Shown one piece after another: positions 53,356 through 63,909 of a stretch of 64,000 nt of DNA (position 1 is its first letter; each line of letters begins with the position of its first letter). Under the pieces are notes generated by a model. The model made no database searches. It saw nothing but the letters and a program-made list of their open reading frames with translations, and had not been told where the DNA came from. The DNA is from Singulisphaera acidiphila DSM 18658 (GTDB lineage: Bacteria; Planctomycetota; Planctomycetia; Isosphaerales; Isosphaeraceae): assembly GCF_000242455.2 (NCBI RefSeq), contig NC_019892.1, positions 6,024,744 through 6,088,743 on the forward strand, given 5' to 3'. Made by a program: the position numbers and the translations under genes.

Positions 53356-53451
53356 GCGGGTCGCCCGCGGTCCCAGGGGGAATGAAATCGTAAGACAAAA
53401 CCAGAGAGTGGCCGGGTCGTTCGTTTGCGGCTTAAAGGCAGGGGAGACCAA

Positions 53452-54255
53452 TCAGGGCTTGGTCTTCGCGCCGTCGGCTTGACTGGGCTCGACCGACTCT
53501 TCGTCGAGCATCGACCAGAGGGTCGGCTCGATGGCGTCGGCCCAGATCCGATACCCCTTGCGTTTCAGGTGAAGGGAGTCGGGCATGATCTCCTTCGAGA
53601 TCGTGCCGTCTTCGTTGAGAAACTTTGGGCCGATGTCGAGGTACTTGACCATTTGGCCATCATCCAGCTTCGCGATCCGGTCGTTGACGGCCGCCAGCTT
53701 CTCGCGAATGGGCCCCGGCTTTTCGCCTCGGGGGAAGACGGCGAGTAAGAGGATCTTGGTCGTGGAGAGCCGCTGACGGAGCGACTTGACGATCGCCTCA
53801 ATTCCCTCGGCGATCTCATCCGAAGTGTTGGCGCCTGTGTTGTTCGTGCCGATCATCAGTATGACCACCTTGGGGCTGATGCCGTCGACCTCGCCGTTCT
53901 CGATCCGCCAGAGGACGTGTTGGGTTCGATCGCCGCCGATCCCGAAATTGGCCGCGTTGCGGGGGGCAAAGTGCCGCTCCCAGACCTCAATCGGTCCGGC
54001 CCCGTTATTGTCGTGCCCGCCCCATCCGTTCGTGATGGAGTCGCCCAGGAACAGCAGGTCGATCTTTCCTTGCTTGGCACGTTCGAGAAAGGCCTTGTGC
54101 AGTTTCATCCACGGCCCGGTCCGAGGCGCAGGCATGGTGGACGATTCCGGGGCCGCCTGGGCCTGGGCCCAGGCCGTCTGTCCCGTGACGACGGTGCTCA
54201 GCGCGATCGCCAGTACGAGTGATCGATTCCTCAAGCTGCCCGAAAGCCCGTGCAT
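53452..54255 (-). CDS. Exported SGNH/GDSL-type esterase (PAF-acetylhydrolase-like)
   Basis: A 267-aa exported hydrolase. The signal peptide is LVLAIALSTVVTGQTAWAQA. Block I with the Ser nucleophile is LLFLGDSITNGWGG, block II Gly is in NFGIGGDRTQHVLWR, block III Asn is in VVILMIGTNNTGANT, and the block V Asp-His pair is in MPDSLHLKRKGY. The order fits the platelet-activating-factor acetylhydrolase-like subgroup that often deacylates carbohydrates in planctomycetes. ATG 54255 has GGAAAGG about 10 bases upstream; the open frame starting at 54330 is less likely. The gene is 76 bp downstream of the nitroreductase gene on the same strand. Confidence 0.9.
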   Translation of the reverse strand: MHGLSGSLRNRSLVLAIALSTVVTGQTAWAQAQAAPESSTMPAPRTGPWMKLHKAFLERAKQGKIDLLFLGDSITNGWGGHDNNGAGPIEVWERHFAPRNAANFGIGGDRTQHVLWRIENGEVDGISPKVVILMIGTNNTGANTSDEIAEGIEAIVKSLRQRLSTTKILLLAVFPRGEKPGPIREKLAAVNDRIAKLDDGQMVKYLDIGPKFLNEDGTISKEIMPDSLHLKRKGYRIWADAIEPTLWSMLDEESVEPSQADGAKTKP

Positions 54256-54331
54256 ATTCGCGAACCTTTCCGAGACGAAGGAGGGAGAATGTGCCGCGGA
54301 CCGTTCCGGGGCTGTCACTTGGCCCGCCATC

Positions 54332-55030
54332 CTACTCGGCGTGCTGGGGCTGGTCCAGCGGCAGCGACGTTCCAGGCTCAGCGCTCGGCCAGGGCTGGCC
54401 GAAGTGCTCCTCGAAGCAGACCTCCATCAGCCCGAATCGTCCGGGAAAGGCTTCTTCACGTGCGGCATAGCCGAGCGCAACCAAGGCGCAGACGGTGTGG
54501 TCGTCGGGGATCCCGAACGCTTCGCCGACCTTCTCCGCCTCGAATGCTTGCATCAGGGCCGAGCCCACCCCCAACGACTCGGCGGCCATCATGAGGGTGG
54601 CCACGGCGAGCATTGTCGAACGGGTCGCCCAGTGGGGTAAGTCGTCCCTTCGCTCCATCGCTCGGACCGTCCTGGCACGCATCTCGGCCTGCTCCGCCGG
54701 GGTGATCGCCCCCAGGGTGCGCTGTTGTTCGAGCATCGCGTCGAGATGGCTGCGGTGGGGGTGGTGATAGCCCAGGACGATCACCATGACGGGGGCCTCG
54801 GTGATCCTCGGATGCTGGAACGCGCAGGTGCGGAGTTTCCGGCGGTTGCTCTCGCTACGGACGACGAGGAAACGCCAGGGCTGGAGGTTGCCGTCCGAGG
54901 GGGCGAGCGTCGCTGCGTGGAGAATTTGCCTCAGAAGGTCGTCGGCCAGGGGGCGGCCCGGATCGAAGCGGCGGACCGTCCGGCGGCGGCCAATGGCTTC
55001 GAGAATGGGCAGCCGCTTTTCGTTTTCCAT
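54332..55030 (-). CDS. Nitroreductase family protein
   Basis: A 232-aa FMN-dependent oxidoreductase of the nitroreductase superfamily. The N-terminal FMN phosphate-binding segment is ILEAIGRRRTVRRFDPGRPL, then LHAATLAPSDGNLQPWRFLV, and near the C-terminus MMAAESLGVGSALMQAF and ALVALGYAAREE. Members reduce nitro compounds, quinones or flavins with NAD(P)H; the physiological substrate here is unknown. The start is uncertain: ATG 55030 places the family N-terminus normally, and ATG 55081 is also possible. No clear ribosome site supports either. Confidence 0.88.
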   Translation of the reverse strand: MENEKRLPILEAIGRRRTVRRFDPGRPLADDLLRQILHAATLAPSDGNLQPWRFLVVRSESNRRKLRTCAFQHPRITEAPVMVIVLGYHHPHRSHLDAMLEQQRTLGAITPAEQAEMRARTVRAMERRDDLPHWATRSTMLAVATLMMAAESLGVGSALMQAFEAEKVGEAFGIPDDHTVCALVALGYAAREEAFPGRFGLMEVCFEEHFGQPWPSAEPGTSLPLDQPQHAE

Positions 55031-55234
55031 GGGAAGGCCGCCTGTCCTGAACACCGAAATCGTACGTAACTCGCTCTTCATTTCACCACTAACCTCTAGC
55101 CACACGCCACCTTCGGCGCTTAAGATTCGCCATGCCAGGGGAACGCATTACTCATCCCGCCCGCAATCGAGTGGGACGCGTTCCACGATTTGAATTCACT
55201 GTCTCCACCCGATTTCTTTGAAGGGACGCCTTGT

Positions 55235-55870
55235 ATGAACCGACTGCTTCGGAGCGGCTGCTGGTTAGTCCTGGGACTCGTTGCGCCGGCCTTTGCGTGT
55301 GCCGCTGATGAGGAGTGGGTCTCGCTTTTCGACGGCAAATCGATCGAAGGCTGGACCTCGCTGGAACTCGCGGGCAAGGGGACGAGCCAGTGGGTGGTCA
55401 AGGACGGCGTGATCGAGGGCTCAGGCAAGCAATCCATGCTGTTCAGCCCCAAGGGACACTATAAGAACTTCCGCTACCGCGCCGAGCTGAAGATCAACGA
55501 CAAGGGCAACTCGGGCATGTATGTCCGGACTCCCAAGGAAGCGACGTTCACCAAGGGATACGAGATCCAGGTCAACAGCAGCCACACCGACCCCATCAAA
55601 ACGGGTTCGATTTATACGTTCGTGCATGTGTATAAGCAGCTTGTCCCTCCCGACACGTTCTTCACCCAGGAGGTGCAGGTTGTGGACAAGGATTATCGGG
55701 GCAAAATCGTCACGCACATCAAGGTCTCGGTCAACGGCGAGGTGCTCTACGAATTCCTCGACCACAACCGGAGCTGGAAAGAGGGGCATTTTGCCTTCCA
55801 GCAGCACGATCCCGGGAGCAAGGTGACGATTCGCAAGGTCGAGGTCATGGAATTGCCCGACACGAAGTGA
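55235..55870 (+). CDS. DUF1080 (3-keto-disaccharide hydrolase-like) exported protein
   Basis: A 211-aa exported protein. The signal peptide is GCWLVLGLVAPAFACAAD, followed by one DUF1080 concanavalin-like domain: WVSLFDGKSIEGWTSLELAG, WVVKDGVIEGSG, FRYRAELKINDKGNSGMYVR, GYEIQVNSSHTDPIKTGSIY, and HFAFQQHDPGSKVTIRKVEV. The domain is very abundant in planctomycetes and some members act on 3-keto-sugars. ATG 55235 has AAGGGA upstream. It is followed 131 bp later by an APC transporter on the same strand. Confidence 0.92.
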   Translation: MNRLLRSGCWLVLGLVAPAFACAADEEWVSLFDGKSIEGWTSLELAGKGTSQWVVKDGVIEGSGKQSMLFSPKGHYKNFRYRAELKINDKGNSGMYVRTPKEATFTKGYEIQVNSSHTDPIKTGSIYTFVHVYKQLVPPDTFFTQEVQVVDKDYRGKIVTHIKVSVNGEVLYEFLDHNRSWKEGHFAFQQHDPGSKVTIRKVEVMELPDTK

Positions 55871-56001
55871 TTGGAAATCGGAAAGTGATTATGATGGGGA
55901 AGACTTCGGGCGAGCTCCTTTGGGTTCGCCCGAAGTCGGTCCCGAAGGGGAGAGCAGAGCCAGTTTCTTCGGAGCGCGACGCAATTCTTTGAGAGGTGAC
56001 G

Positions 56002-57579
56002 ATGGCGAATCTGTTTGTTCGAAAGTCAATAGCCTCCCTCAAGGCCGAGGCGGAGGCGAGCGATCTGGAGGGACCGAAGCGGTCGCTGACGGCATTTGAC
56101 CTGACCATGCTCGGCATCGGTGCGATCATCGGGGCGGGAATCTTCGTGTTGACCGGGACTGCGGCGGCAACCAATGCCGGACCGGCGATCGCGCTCTCGT
56201 TCGTCCTGGGGGGGGTCGCCTGCGCCTTCGCCGGGCTCTGCTATGCTGAAATGGCCTCCACCGTTCCGATTGGTGGATCAGCCTATACATACGCTTATGC
56301 AACGATGGGCGAATTCATTGCTTGGCTGATCGGCTGGGATCTCATTCTCGAGTACTCGCTCGGCGCCACCACCGTGGCGATCGGTTGGTCGGGATACGTG
56401 GTCAGTTTTCTGCACAACATCGGCATCAATATCCCGCCGCACTTTGCCAATGCGCCGGGGACCAAGATGATCAACATCCCCGACGCGATCGCCGCGAAGT
56501 TGCACCTGGCTGCGGGGTGGACGTCCCTCACGGGGGTCCAGAATCTCCTCGAAAAGAACAACGTTGACTGGAGTTCGTTCGCTCACTCCACCGCCTATCT
56601 CAACGTCCCGGCGATGTTTATCGTCGCGGCGGTGACGGCGCTGCTGGTGGTCGGAATCAAGGAGTCGGCCCGCGTCAACAACGTGATCGTGGTGATCAAG
56701 GTCGGCATCGTCCTCCTTTTCATCGCGGCCGGGATCGGTTTCGTCTCGACGGACAACTGGGGCGGTTCGTTCATTCCGGCCAACGAAGGGCCGGGGGTCT
56801 ACGGCTGGAGCGGCATCCTCCGCGGCGCGGGGGTCGTCTTCTTTGCCTTCATCGGGTTCGATGCTGTGTCGACCACGGCCCAGGAGGCCAAGAACCCTCA
56901 GCGCGACATGCCGATCGGCATCCTCGGTTCGCTGGTCATTTGTACGCTGCTCTATATTCTCGTCTCGTTCGTGCTGACCGGGGTCGTGAACTACAAGCAG
57001 CTCAATGTCCCTGACCCGATCGCCGTCGGTGTCGATGCGATTGGACTCAAGTGGCTCTCGCCGATCGTGAAGCTGGGCGCGATTGCCGGACTCAGTTCGG
57101 TGATCCTCGTCATGCTTCTGAGCCAGCCGCGGATTTTTTACTCGATGTCGCGCGACGGCCTGCTGCCGGCGTTCGTCTCGAAGCTCCATCCCAGGTTCGG
57201 TACCCCTTACATCACGACGATCATCACCGGGCTGGTGGTCATGGTCGCGTCGGCCCTCCTGCCGATCAGCATCGTGGGAGAACTCGTCTCGATCGGGACG
57301 CTGTTCGCGTTCGCCGTCGTCTGCGTGGGTGTCCTCGTGCTCCGGATCACTCAGCCGGACATCGAGCGCCCGTTCAAGACGCCGCTCGTCTGGGTCACGG
57401 CTCCCCTGGGGACTTTGTTTGCCATCCTCCTGATGGCGGGACTGCCTGGTGATACCTGGCTCCGTCTCATCATCTGGATGGCGATCGGCCTGGCGATCTA
57501 CTTCCTGTACGGAATGCAGCATAGCCGGCTCGGCCACGAAAAGCCCGTTGCGGTGGCCGTGGACAGCGATCTGCTCTGA
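56002..57579 (+). CDS. Amino acid permease (APC superfamily, CAT-like)
   Basis: A 525-aa inner-membrane transporter with about 12-14 hydrophobic helices. The first helix carries the APC signature IGAIIGAGIFVLTGTAA, then ALSFVLGGVACAFAGLCYAE and GSAYTYAYATMGEFIAWLIG. FFAFIGFDAVSTTAQEAKNP is the conserved loop, and QPRIFYSMSRDGLLP lies between later helices. The pattern is that of the cationic amino-acid transporter subgroup. A larger loop at about 150-190 contains no known domain. ATG 56002 has GAGAGG six bases upstream. Substrate specificity cannot be read. A hairpin follows the stop. Confidence 0.92.
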   Translation: MANLFVRKSIASLKAEAEASDLEGPKRSLTAFDLTMLGIGAIIGAGIFVLTGTAAATNAGPAIALSFVLGGVACAFAGLCYAEMASTVPIGGSAYTYAYATMGEFIAWLIGWDLILEYSLGATTVAIGWSGYVVSFLHNIGINIPPHFANAPGTKMINIPDAIAAKLHLAAGWTSLTGVQNLLEKNNVDWSSFAHSTAYLNVPAMFIVAAVTALLVVGIKESARVNNVIVVIKVGIVLLFIAAGIGFVSTDNWGGSFIPANEGPGVYGWSGILRGAGVVFFAFIGFDAVSTTAQEAKNPQRDMPIGILGSLVICTLLYILVSFVLTGVVNYKQLNVPDPIAVGVDAIGLKWLSPIVKLGAIAGLSSVILVMLLSQPRIFYSMSRDGLLPAFVSKLHPRFGTPYITTIITGLVVMVASALLPISIVGELVSIGTLFAFAVVCVGVLVLRITQPDIERPFKTPLVWVTAPLGTLFAILLMAGLPGDTWLRLIIWMAIGLAIYFLYGMQHSRLGHEKPVAVAVDSDLL

Positions 57580-57598
57580 GTCTGAGGAAGCTCTTTCC

Positions 57599-57629
57599 CC
57601 CTTCGATCCGCGTTCTGCGGATCGAAGGG
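57599..57629. terminator. Terminator hairpin between convergent APC and cstA genes
   Basis: CCCTTCGATCCGC pairs perfectly with GCGGATCGAAGGG around GTTCT. It lies 20 bp after the APC permease stop and 58 bp before the cstA stop, so it may serve both strands. Only short T-runs flank it. Confidence 0.7.
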
Positions 57630-57686
57630 ATTTCTGAGCCGAGCGAAAACCTTTCCAGGTGAGTGACCTGTAGCCTTGAGTTCGCG

Positions 57687-59801
<2,115 letters not shown>

Positions 59802-60065
59802 CGCGGGTCCGATCTCCGAGGTTTCGAGAATCCGGCAGAAGGCACGATTGCAAAAAAAAGGGGGGAGGACCGACGAGGCGGTAGGATCAGGGCGGCCCTT
59901 GGTCCATTAAAGCCTTCCCCCGGCCAATTGGCAACTTCGGGATAACAACACCCGCCGGTTCGATGGGAACCCAATGAACCAGAAACGAGCGGAAGGCCCG
60001 CTGCCTCCACCAAGAATCGGCTCCCCCCGCGATCTGCCCTTCTGGACCTGTCCCCCAGGTTCCTC

Positions 60066-60140
60066 TCCCCTCCTGGGATCGTGGGAGACCCGCCCGCAAT
60101 TCATTCAATCCATTCCATTCAAGAGTGCGCCCAGGAAACG
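60066..60140 (+). repeat. Dispersed palindromic repeat, degenerate copy D
   Basis: CTCCTGGGATCGTGGGAGACCC then GCCCGCAATTCATT matches the first half of copy B read on the minus strand. CATTCAAGAGTGCGCCCAGG, after an AT-rich spacer, matches part of its second half. It lies between the cstA 5' end and the 3' end of the small membrane protein gene. Confidence 0.5.
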
Positions 60141-60198
60141 CGATCCAGTGGTGCGCGTTATCGTCCGGGTGGCCAGCCCCCTCAGAGGGGGCAATCCG

Positions 60199-60552
60199 TT
60201 AAGCAGGGGGCCACGAGCCGGAGAGTCGCCGCCCCAGGACGATCGCTCCAATCAGGCAAGGGATTAGCCCGACGGTCGTCATGACGGTTCCCGGATCGAA
60301 GGCGGCACCCAGGAGTAACCGGCCCGTCGTGGCGGAAAGAAAGACCGCGGCCAGCGCCGAGAAGCCGGCCAACATGAGCGCGGTCGCAGCCCGATCGCTC
60401 GGCCACGCGGAGGCGACGACCAGGAGCAGACTGACGACGATGTCGGAGACGAGGAAGGCGTGGACGAATCTGCCCTTGTGTGCGTTCCACCCTTGCCAGC
60501 CGAGAACAGCCAAGCCCAAAGTGAGCGCCATCCACCGCGCCAGGCGAATCAT
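60199..60552 (-). CDS. Small four-helix membrane protein
   Basis: A 117-aa hydrophobic protein with four predicted helices (WMALTLGLAVLGWQGW, FLVSDIVVSLLLVVASAW, TALMLAGFSALAAVFLS, VMTTVGLIPCLIGAIVLG) and short charged loops. I know no family for it. Its start codon overlaps the SUI1 gene stop by 4 bp (60549-60552), so the two are translationally coupled, though no functional link is known. Confidence 0.75.
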   Translation of the reverse strand: MIRLARWMALTLGLAVLGWQGWNAHKGRFVHAFLVSDIVVSLLLVVASAWPSDRAATALMLAGFSALAAVFLSATTGRLLLGAAFDPGTVMTTVGLIPCLIGAIVLGRRLSGSWPPA

Positions 60553-60902
60553 CCGCGTCTCGTCCTGTAGCCGATCGCTTTCAGAGCGTTCTCGATGGTC
60601 GTGACGTGGTCCCCTTGGATTTCGATCAGGCCGTCCTTAACCGTCCCTCCCGAACCACATTTCTCCTTCAGTTTCGCGGCGAGTGCGGGAAGATCATTCC
60701 CATCGGCGGAGAGCTGGGACACGACCGTGACGACCTTCCCTTTCACGCGTTTCTCCAGGCGGACCCGAGCAGTCTGCTTTTCCGGAGCGATCCGGACCGG
60801 CTCGATCGTGGGAGGTGGGCACTCGCACTCCGATTCCAACCGCCCGCAGCGCTCGCAGGTGGGAGGGCGATCGAAGGGGGTCCCGGCGAACAGGCGTTGC
60901 AT
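60549..60902 (-). CDS. SUI1/eIF1-like translation factor (YciH family)
   Basis: A 117-aa protein. The N-terminus has a Cys-rich segment (CERCGRLESECECPPP), perhaps zinc-binding. The C-terminal SUI1 domain is at about 40-115 (RVRLEKRVKGKVVTVVSQLS, LKEKCGSGGTVKDGLIEIQG). Bacterial YciH is related to eukaryotic eIF1 and can influence start selection on the 30S subunit, but the role is minor or conditional. ATG 60902 has AGGAG about 10 bases upstream; the longer frame to 60953 is less likely. It is the first gene of the pair with the membrane protein. Confidence 0.9.
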   Translation of the reverse strand: MQRLFAGTPFDRPPTCERCGRLESECECPPPTIEPVRIAPEKQTARVRLEKRVKGKVVTVVSQLSADGNDLPALAAKLKEKCGSGGTVKDGLIEIQGDHVTTIENALKAIGYRTRRG

Positions 60903-61445
60903 CTTGGGTCGCTCCTGGTCGTTGTCAGCGGACTGATGGGGCGATCTTAACAAATCCGATCAGAGCCGTCCGCATGTCCGGCTTGGTTCTTGTTCTCGCA
61001 TCAGTTGGAATTGTCTGTGTATTTCTGCGAATAGCACACACTCGAGGTCAGGGGCATAGAGTCATGCCTCCTCGTGGTCGATGGTGGTGGACGTGCTCCC
61101 GGCCACGGGGAGGTCGACTTTATTCTCGGATGCAAAACAGGGGATCATTCACGATGTGTCAGCAGCCAGTGATTGAGCGATGAATGATGGCAGCTGATAT
61201 CTGGGAAACCAAGCAGTTTGTTTGCAATTGATGACACTTTTTTGTGTCGTCACGATAATTTACGCCGAATCAGTTCGTTGATTAAATAAGATGGCAAGTC
61301 GACTTGACTCTTTTCCGACTGATGATAATGGATTATAAGAAATTGCTGCTTCTCCCAACCCGATCAGGGATCGCGGACATTCAATCACGAAGCGTCGATT
61401 GCGCAAGCGACGCTCCCCACCCCGGCTCTCGAGGTCCTGTCAGTG
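60903..61445. other. Intergenic region upstream of the second lipoprotein/DUF1559 pair
   Basis: About 540 bp between divergent genes. The stretch at 61190-61350 is AT-rich and includes a small hairpin (TGACAC-TTTTTT-GTGTC at 61233-61248). The promoter of the lipoprotein gene is probably here. No gene was found. Confidence 0.4.
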
Positions 61446-61913
61446 ATGCTGAACCACGCACGGACTGAGTCGATCGCCTTCGCTGCTTTCGCCACACTCT
61501 TGGTGTTCACAAACTTGGTGGGTTGTGGAAGTGCTGACAGCCTGCCGCGAGAATCGGTCTCGGGATCAATTGCTGTCGAGGGCAAACCTCTCGCCACGGG
61601 GTTGATCACGTTTCTCCCTTCCGATCCTGATGTCCCGACCCAAGGGGGTGGGGCGATCATCAACGGTAAATACTCGATTCCGCGAGATCAGGGCTTGGTT
61701 CCTGGCAAGTACAAGATTGTGGTCAGTTCCACGGACAATAAGCCGGAAACGGTTGTTGACAAGACCAACAACATGCCCGGCATGCCTCCGATCCTGGCGA
61801 AGGAGGCGATCCCGTCGCAGTACAATCAGAAATCACTCCTGACGGCCGAAGTGACGGCCGGCGGTAAGAACGTCTTCGAGTTCAACTTGACGAACGCACC
61901 CGTAGGGAAATGA
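61446..61913 (+). CDS. Small lipoprotein, carboxypeptidase-regulatory-like
   Basis: A 155-aa exported lipoprotein. The signal peptide ends LLVFTNLVGCGSAD, with LVGC as a good lipobox. The body (SVSGSIAVEGKPLATGLITF, GGGAIINGKYSIPRDQGLVP, GKYKIVVSST) is the transthyretin-like fold common in planctomycete lipoproteins and is similar in design to the protein at 9032-9493. ATG 61446 was chosen over GTG 61443. It precedes a DUF1559 gene by 113 bp. Confidence 0.87.
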   Translation: MLNHARTESIAFAAFATLLVFTNLVGCGSADSLPRESVSGSIAVEGKPLATGLITFLPSDPDVPTQGGGAIINGKYSIPRDQGLVPGKYKIVVSSTDNKPETVVDKTNNMPGMPPILAKEAIPSQYNQKSLLTAEVTAGGKNVFEFNLTNAPVGK

Positions 61914-62026
61914 CCATGAACCCACGTTCGTGGCGATCCGATTCGGCCTCGGTTTCACCGTTATGATTGCTGGATATGTTGTTCAGTTTCGGACTCCTCT
62001 TCCAGATCCCCGTAGGAGGGTCGATT

Positions 62027-63043
62027 ATGAGGAAACAGCGTTTCGGTTTTACTCTCATTGAATTGCTTGTCGTGATCGCGATTATCGCTGTGTTGATCGC
62101 CCTGCTGCTCCCGGCCGTGCAAGCGGCTCGCGAGGCGGCGCGCCGCTCGCAGTGTGTCAACAACCTGAAGCAGTTGGGGTTGGCGATGCACAACTATGAG
62201 AGCGTCAACAGTTCACTGCCGCCCGGCCAAAAGTCGTGCTGCTGGGGAACCTGGCTCGTCTTCCTACTGCCTCAGATTGAACAGCAGGCGCTCTTCAATG
62301 CCTGGAACTTCGGCGGCGATCTCGTCTACCTTAATGGCCAATACGACGCACCCCTGCGTTACGGCGGAGTGGCCAACGGCACGGTAACGGCATCGCGGGT
62401 CAACGCCTACATGTGCCCCAGTGATGGCACCGCCACCAGTTTGTCGGGCATCGGACCGACCGTGGGAAGCGTCACGTACAAGGTCACGTCACAGAACTAT
62501 GTCGTCAACTACGGCAACCTGCACACGGCGCAGCCGGCCTCCTTTGACTTCGGCGGGACCACGTTTACGTTTGGTGGTGCACCATTCACGGACATGAACA
62601 CGCCCGCCACTGGGATGGGTGGTCAGAAGGTGGTGGGTTTCTCCGGGATCTCCGATGGTCTGAGCAATACCGTGCTCGTGTCGGAGATCGTTGTCGGAAC
62701 GGGGACGGGAGGGCAGTACGGTGCTCCCTTCGATCTCCGAGGCTTCTCGTGGTGGGGCAGCGCCGCGAGTTTCACGAGTTGGCTGGCCCCCAACTCCTCG
62801 CTGCCCGACGTGACCGAGAGCCGGGACTATTGCGTATACCCCTACCAGATGAATCCCCCCTGTGTTGAGCCGACCGCCACACTGCCCAGGCTCAACGGAG
62901 TCCGCAGCCGGCATTCGGGTGGAGTCAACGCCACGATGGGCGACGGCTCGGTCCGATTCTTCAAGAACTCGATCAGCCTACCCGTCTGGCGGGCCCTCTC
63001 GACAACCAGGGGCACAGAGGTTCTCAGTTCCGACTCCTACTGA
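62027..63043 (+). CDS. DUF1559 prepilin-like protein
   Basis: A 338-aa protein, the same length as the copy at 9630-10646. The prepilin N-terminus is KQRFGFTLIELLVVIAIIAV, then LLLPAVQAAREAARRSQCVN, NNLKQLGLAMHNYES, a variable middle, and the C-terminal HSGGVNATMGDGSVRFFKNS (H-x9-DG) with the final LSSDSY. ATG 62027 has AGGAGGG six bases upstream. It is downstream of the lipoprotein gene and followed by a perfect hairpin. A pseudopilin-like function is inferred only from the N-terminus. Confidence 0.93.
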   Translation: MRKQRFGFTLIELLVVIAIIAVLIALLLPAVQAAREAARRSQCVNNLKQLGLAMHNYESVNSSLPPGQKSCCWGTWLVFLLPQIEQQALFNAWNFGGDLVYLNGQYDAPLRYGGVANGTVTASRVNAYMCPSDGTATSLSGIGPTVGSVTYKVTSQNYVVNYGNLHTAQPASFDFGGTTFTFGGAPFTDMNTPATGMGGQKVVGFSGISDGLSNTVLVSEIVVGTGTGGQYGAPFDLRGFSWWGSAASFTSWLAPNSSLPDVTESRDYCVYPYQMNPPCVEPTATLPRLNGVRSRHSGGVNATMGDGSVRFFKNSISLPVWRALSTTRGTEVLSSDSY

Positions 63044-63047
63044 GAAG

Positions 63048-63093
63048 AGAGCCTGTGAGAGGTCCACTCTACAGGACACCTCTCACAGGCTCT
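63048..63093 (+). terminator. Hairpin after the DUF1559 gene
   Basis: AGAGCCTGTGAGAGGT pairs perfectly (16 bp) with ACCTCTCACAGGCTCT around a 14-nt loop, starting 5 bp after the stop codon. It is followed by TTGAG only, so it may act as a stability hairpin as well as a terminator. Confidence 0.7.
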
Positions 63094-63209
63094 TTGAGCG
63101 GCTTGCTTTCGTTCGGAGGGATTGGCCGAGCAAGGAATCCGGAGGATGCAAGAGGCGAGGACGAATTCCCGCCCTTCGATTGATCGGCCGGCTTTTGCAA
63201 ACTGTATCC

Positions 63210-63265
63210 AAAAACGAATGCGGGCCACGGAGGTTTTCACCAACCGTGGCCCGCATTCGTTTTTT
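63210..63265 (+). terminator. Strong bidirectional terminator hairpin
   Basis: AAAAACGAATGCGGGCCACGG pairs perfectly over about 21 bp with its complement at 63244-63264. It has A5 before and T6 after the stem, so it can terminate on both strands. It lies next to the decayed IS66 gene. Confidence 0.85.
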
Positions 63266-63287
63266 CGGTTGAGGTTGCAACCTGTGT

Positions 63288-63909
63288 TTACTTGAGGGGC
63301 AGCATCTCCCAGCCACAATCAGAGAAGAATCGAGCGATGGGTCGCTTGCTGTGCCGACCAACGCCTTGAAGTAGGCTGTGGCTGCATTGGATCCTGGGGC
63401 CCAAGCCGTTGGCCGTCTCGGGAACAGGAGCAGCGGTGGTTCGGGACTGGTAGAGGGGACAGGCGAGCGAGTGACGGCGATGGTGCGTGGCCCGTCGTAA
63501 CTTCTCAGGAAGTTCAATTGCTTGATCGACGATCGGATTGGGATCATTCGCGGTCAGTGTGGCGCTACAGCGTCCGCAGTGTGACGGCTTGTGATCGATG
63601 GTGGGCCGGGGGAGAGGGGGGCAGAATCACACGTTCATGTTTGGAGTGCCCGGTCTGGCCGTCGCGGGGCAGCGGTCTGGGCGGTCGAGGAACGCCTCGC
63701 TTGTGCCGGGGCCCATCGGAGGATGGAGGACGGGAGGAGTTGGACGAATTCTGCTTGAGCTTGGCTTCGAGTTGAGCCACCTGTTCCGTCAAGACCCCGA
63801 TGCGGGCCGAGAGTTGTGTGGCAAATGCCTTGAACTGGCGCAGGTAGACCTGAGCCGCTATCGGAAGCGTGGCGAAAAATTCGTCAGAGAGTGGTGGAGG
63901 CATTGTCAT
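63288..63909 (-). pseudogene. Decayed IS66-family transposase (TnpC) fragment
   Basis: The 5' part from ATG 63909 reads as the IS66 N-terminal region: a leucine-zipper-like helix and then KLKQNSSNSSRPPSSDGP, typical of TnpC. At about 63600 the frame is lost. The zinc-finger part continues in another frame (PSHCGRCSATLTANDP, HHRRHSLACPLYQS), then PVPETANGLGPRIQ, a further shift (AATAYFKALVG), and RHSKRPIARFFSDCGWEM. It stops at 63288, before the catalytic DDE core. A full IS66 transposase is about 500 aa, so this is a dead remnant. No tnpA or tnpB is in the window. Confidence 0.82.

Larger units (their letters stand above)
51822..53384. repeat. Dispersed palindromic repeat, copy B, split by an IS4 element
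   Basis: With the insertion and its target duplication removed, about 108 bp remain. They begin CATTCCCCTGGGGACTGG and end CGCGGTCCCAGGGGGAATG, which are imperfect inverted copies. The left arm is about 51822-51866; the right arm is 51881-51909 plus 53365-53384. The centre is AT-rich (TTGATTCAAATCATT). It is the most complete copy seen and suggests a MITE-like or REP-like unit. Confidence 0.65.

Noticed and set aside
56278..57537. 419-codon minus-strand frame
   Set aside because: Antisense to the APC permease; translation is a run of Arg/Asp/His typical of an inverted hydrophobic gene.
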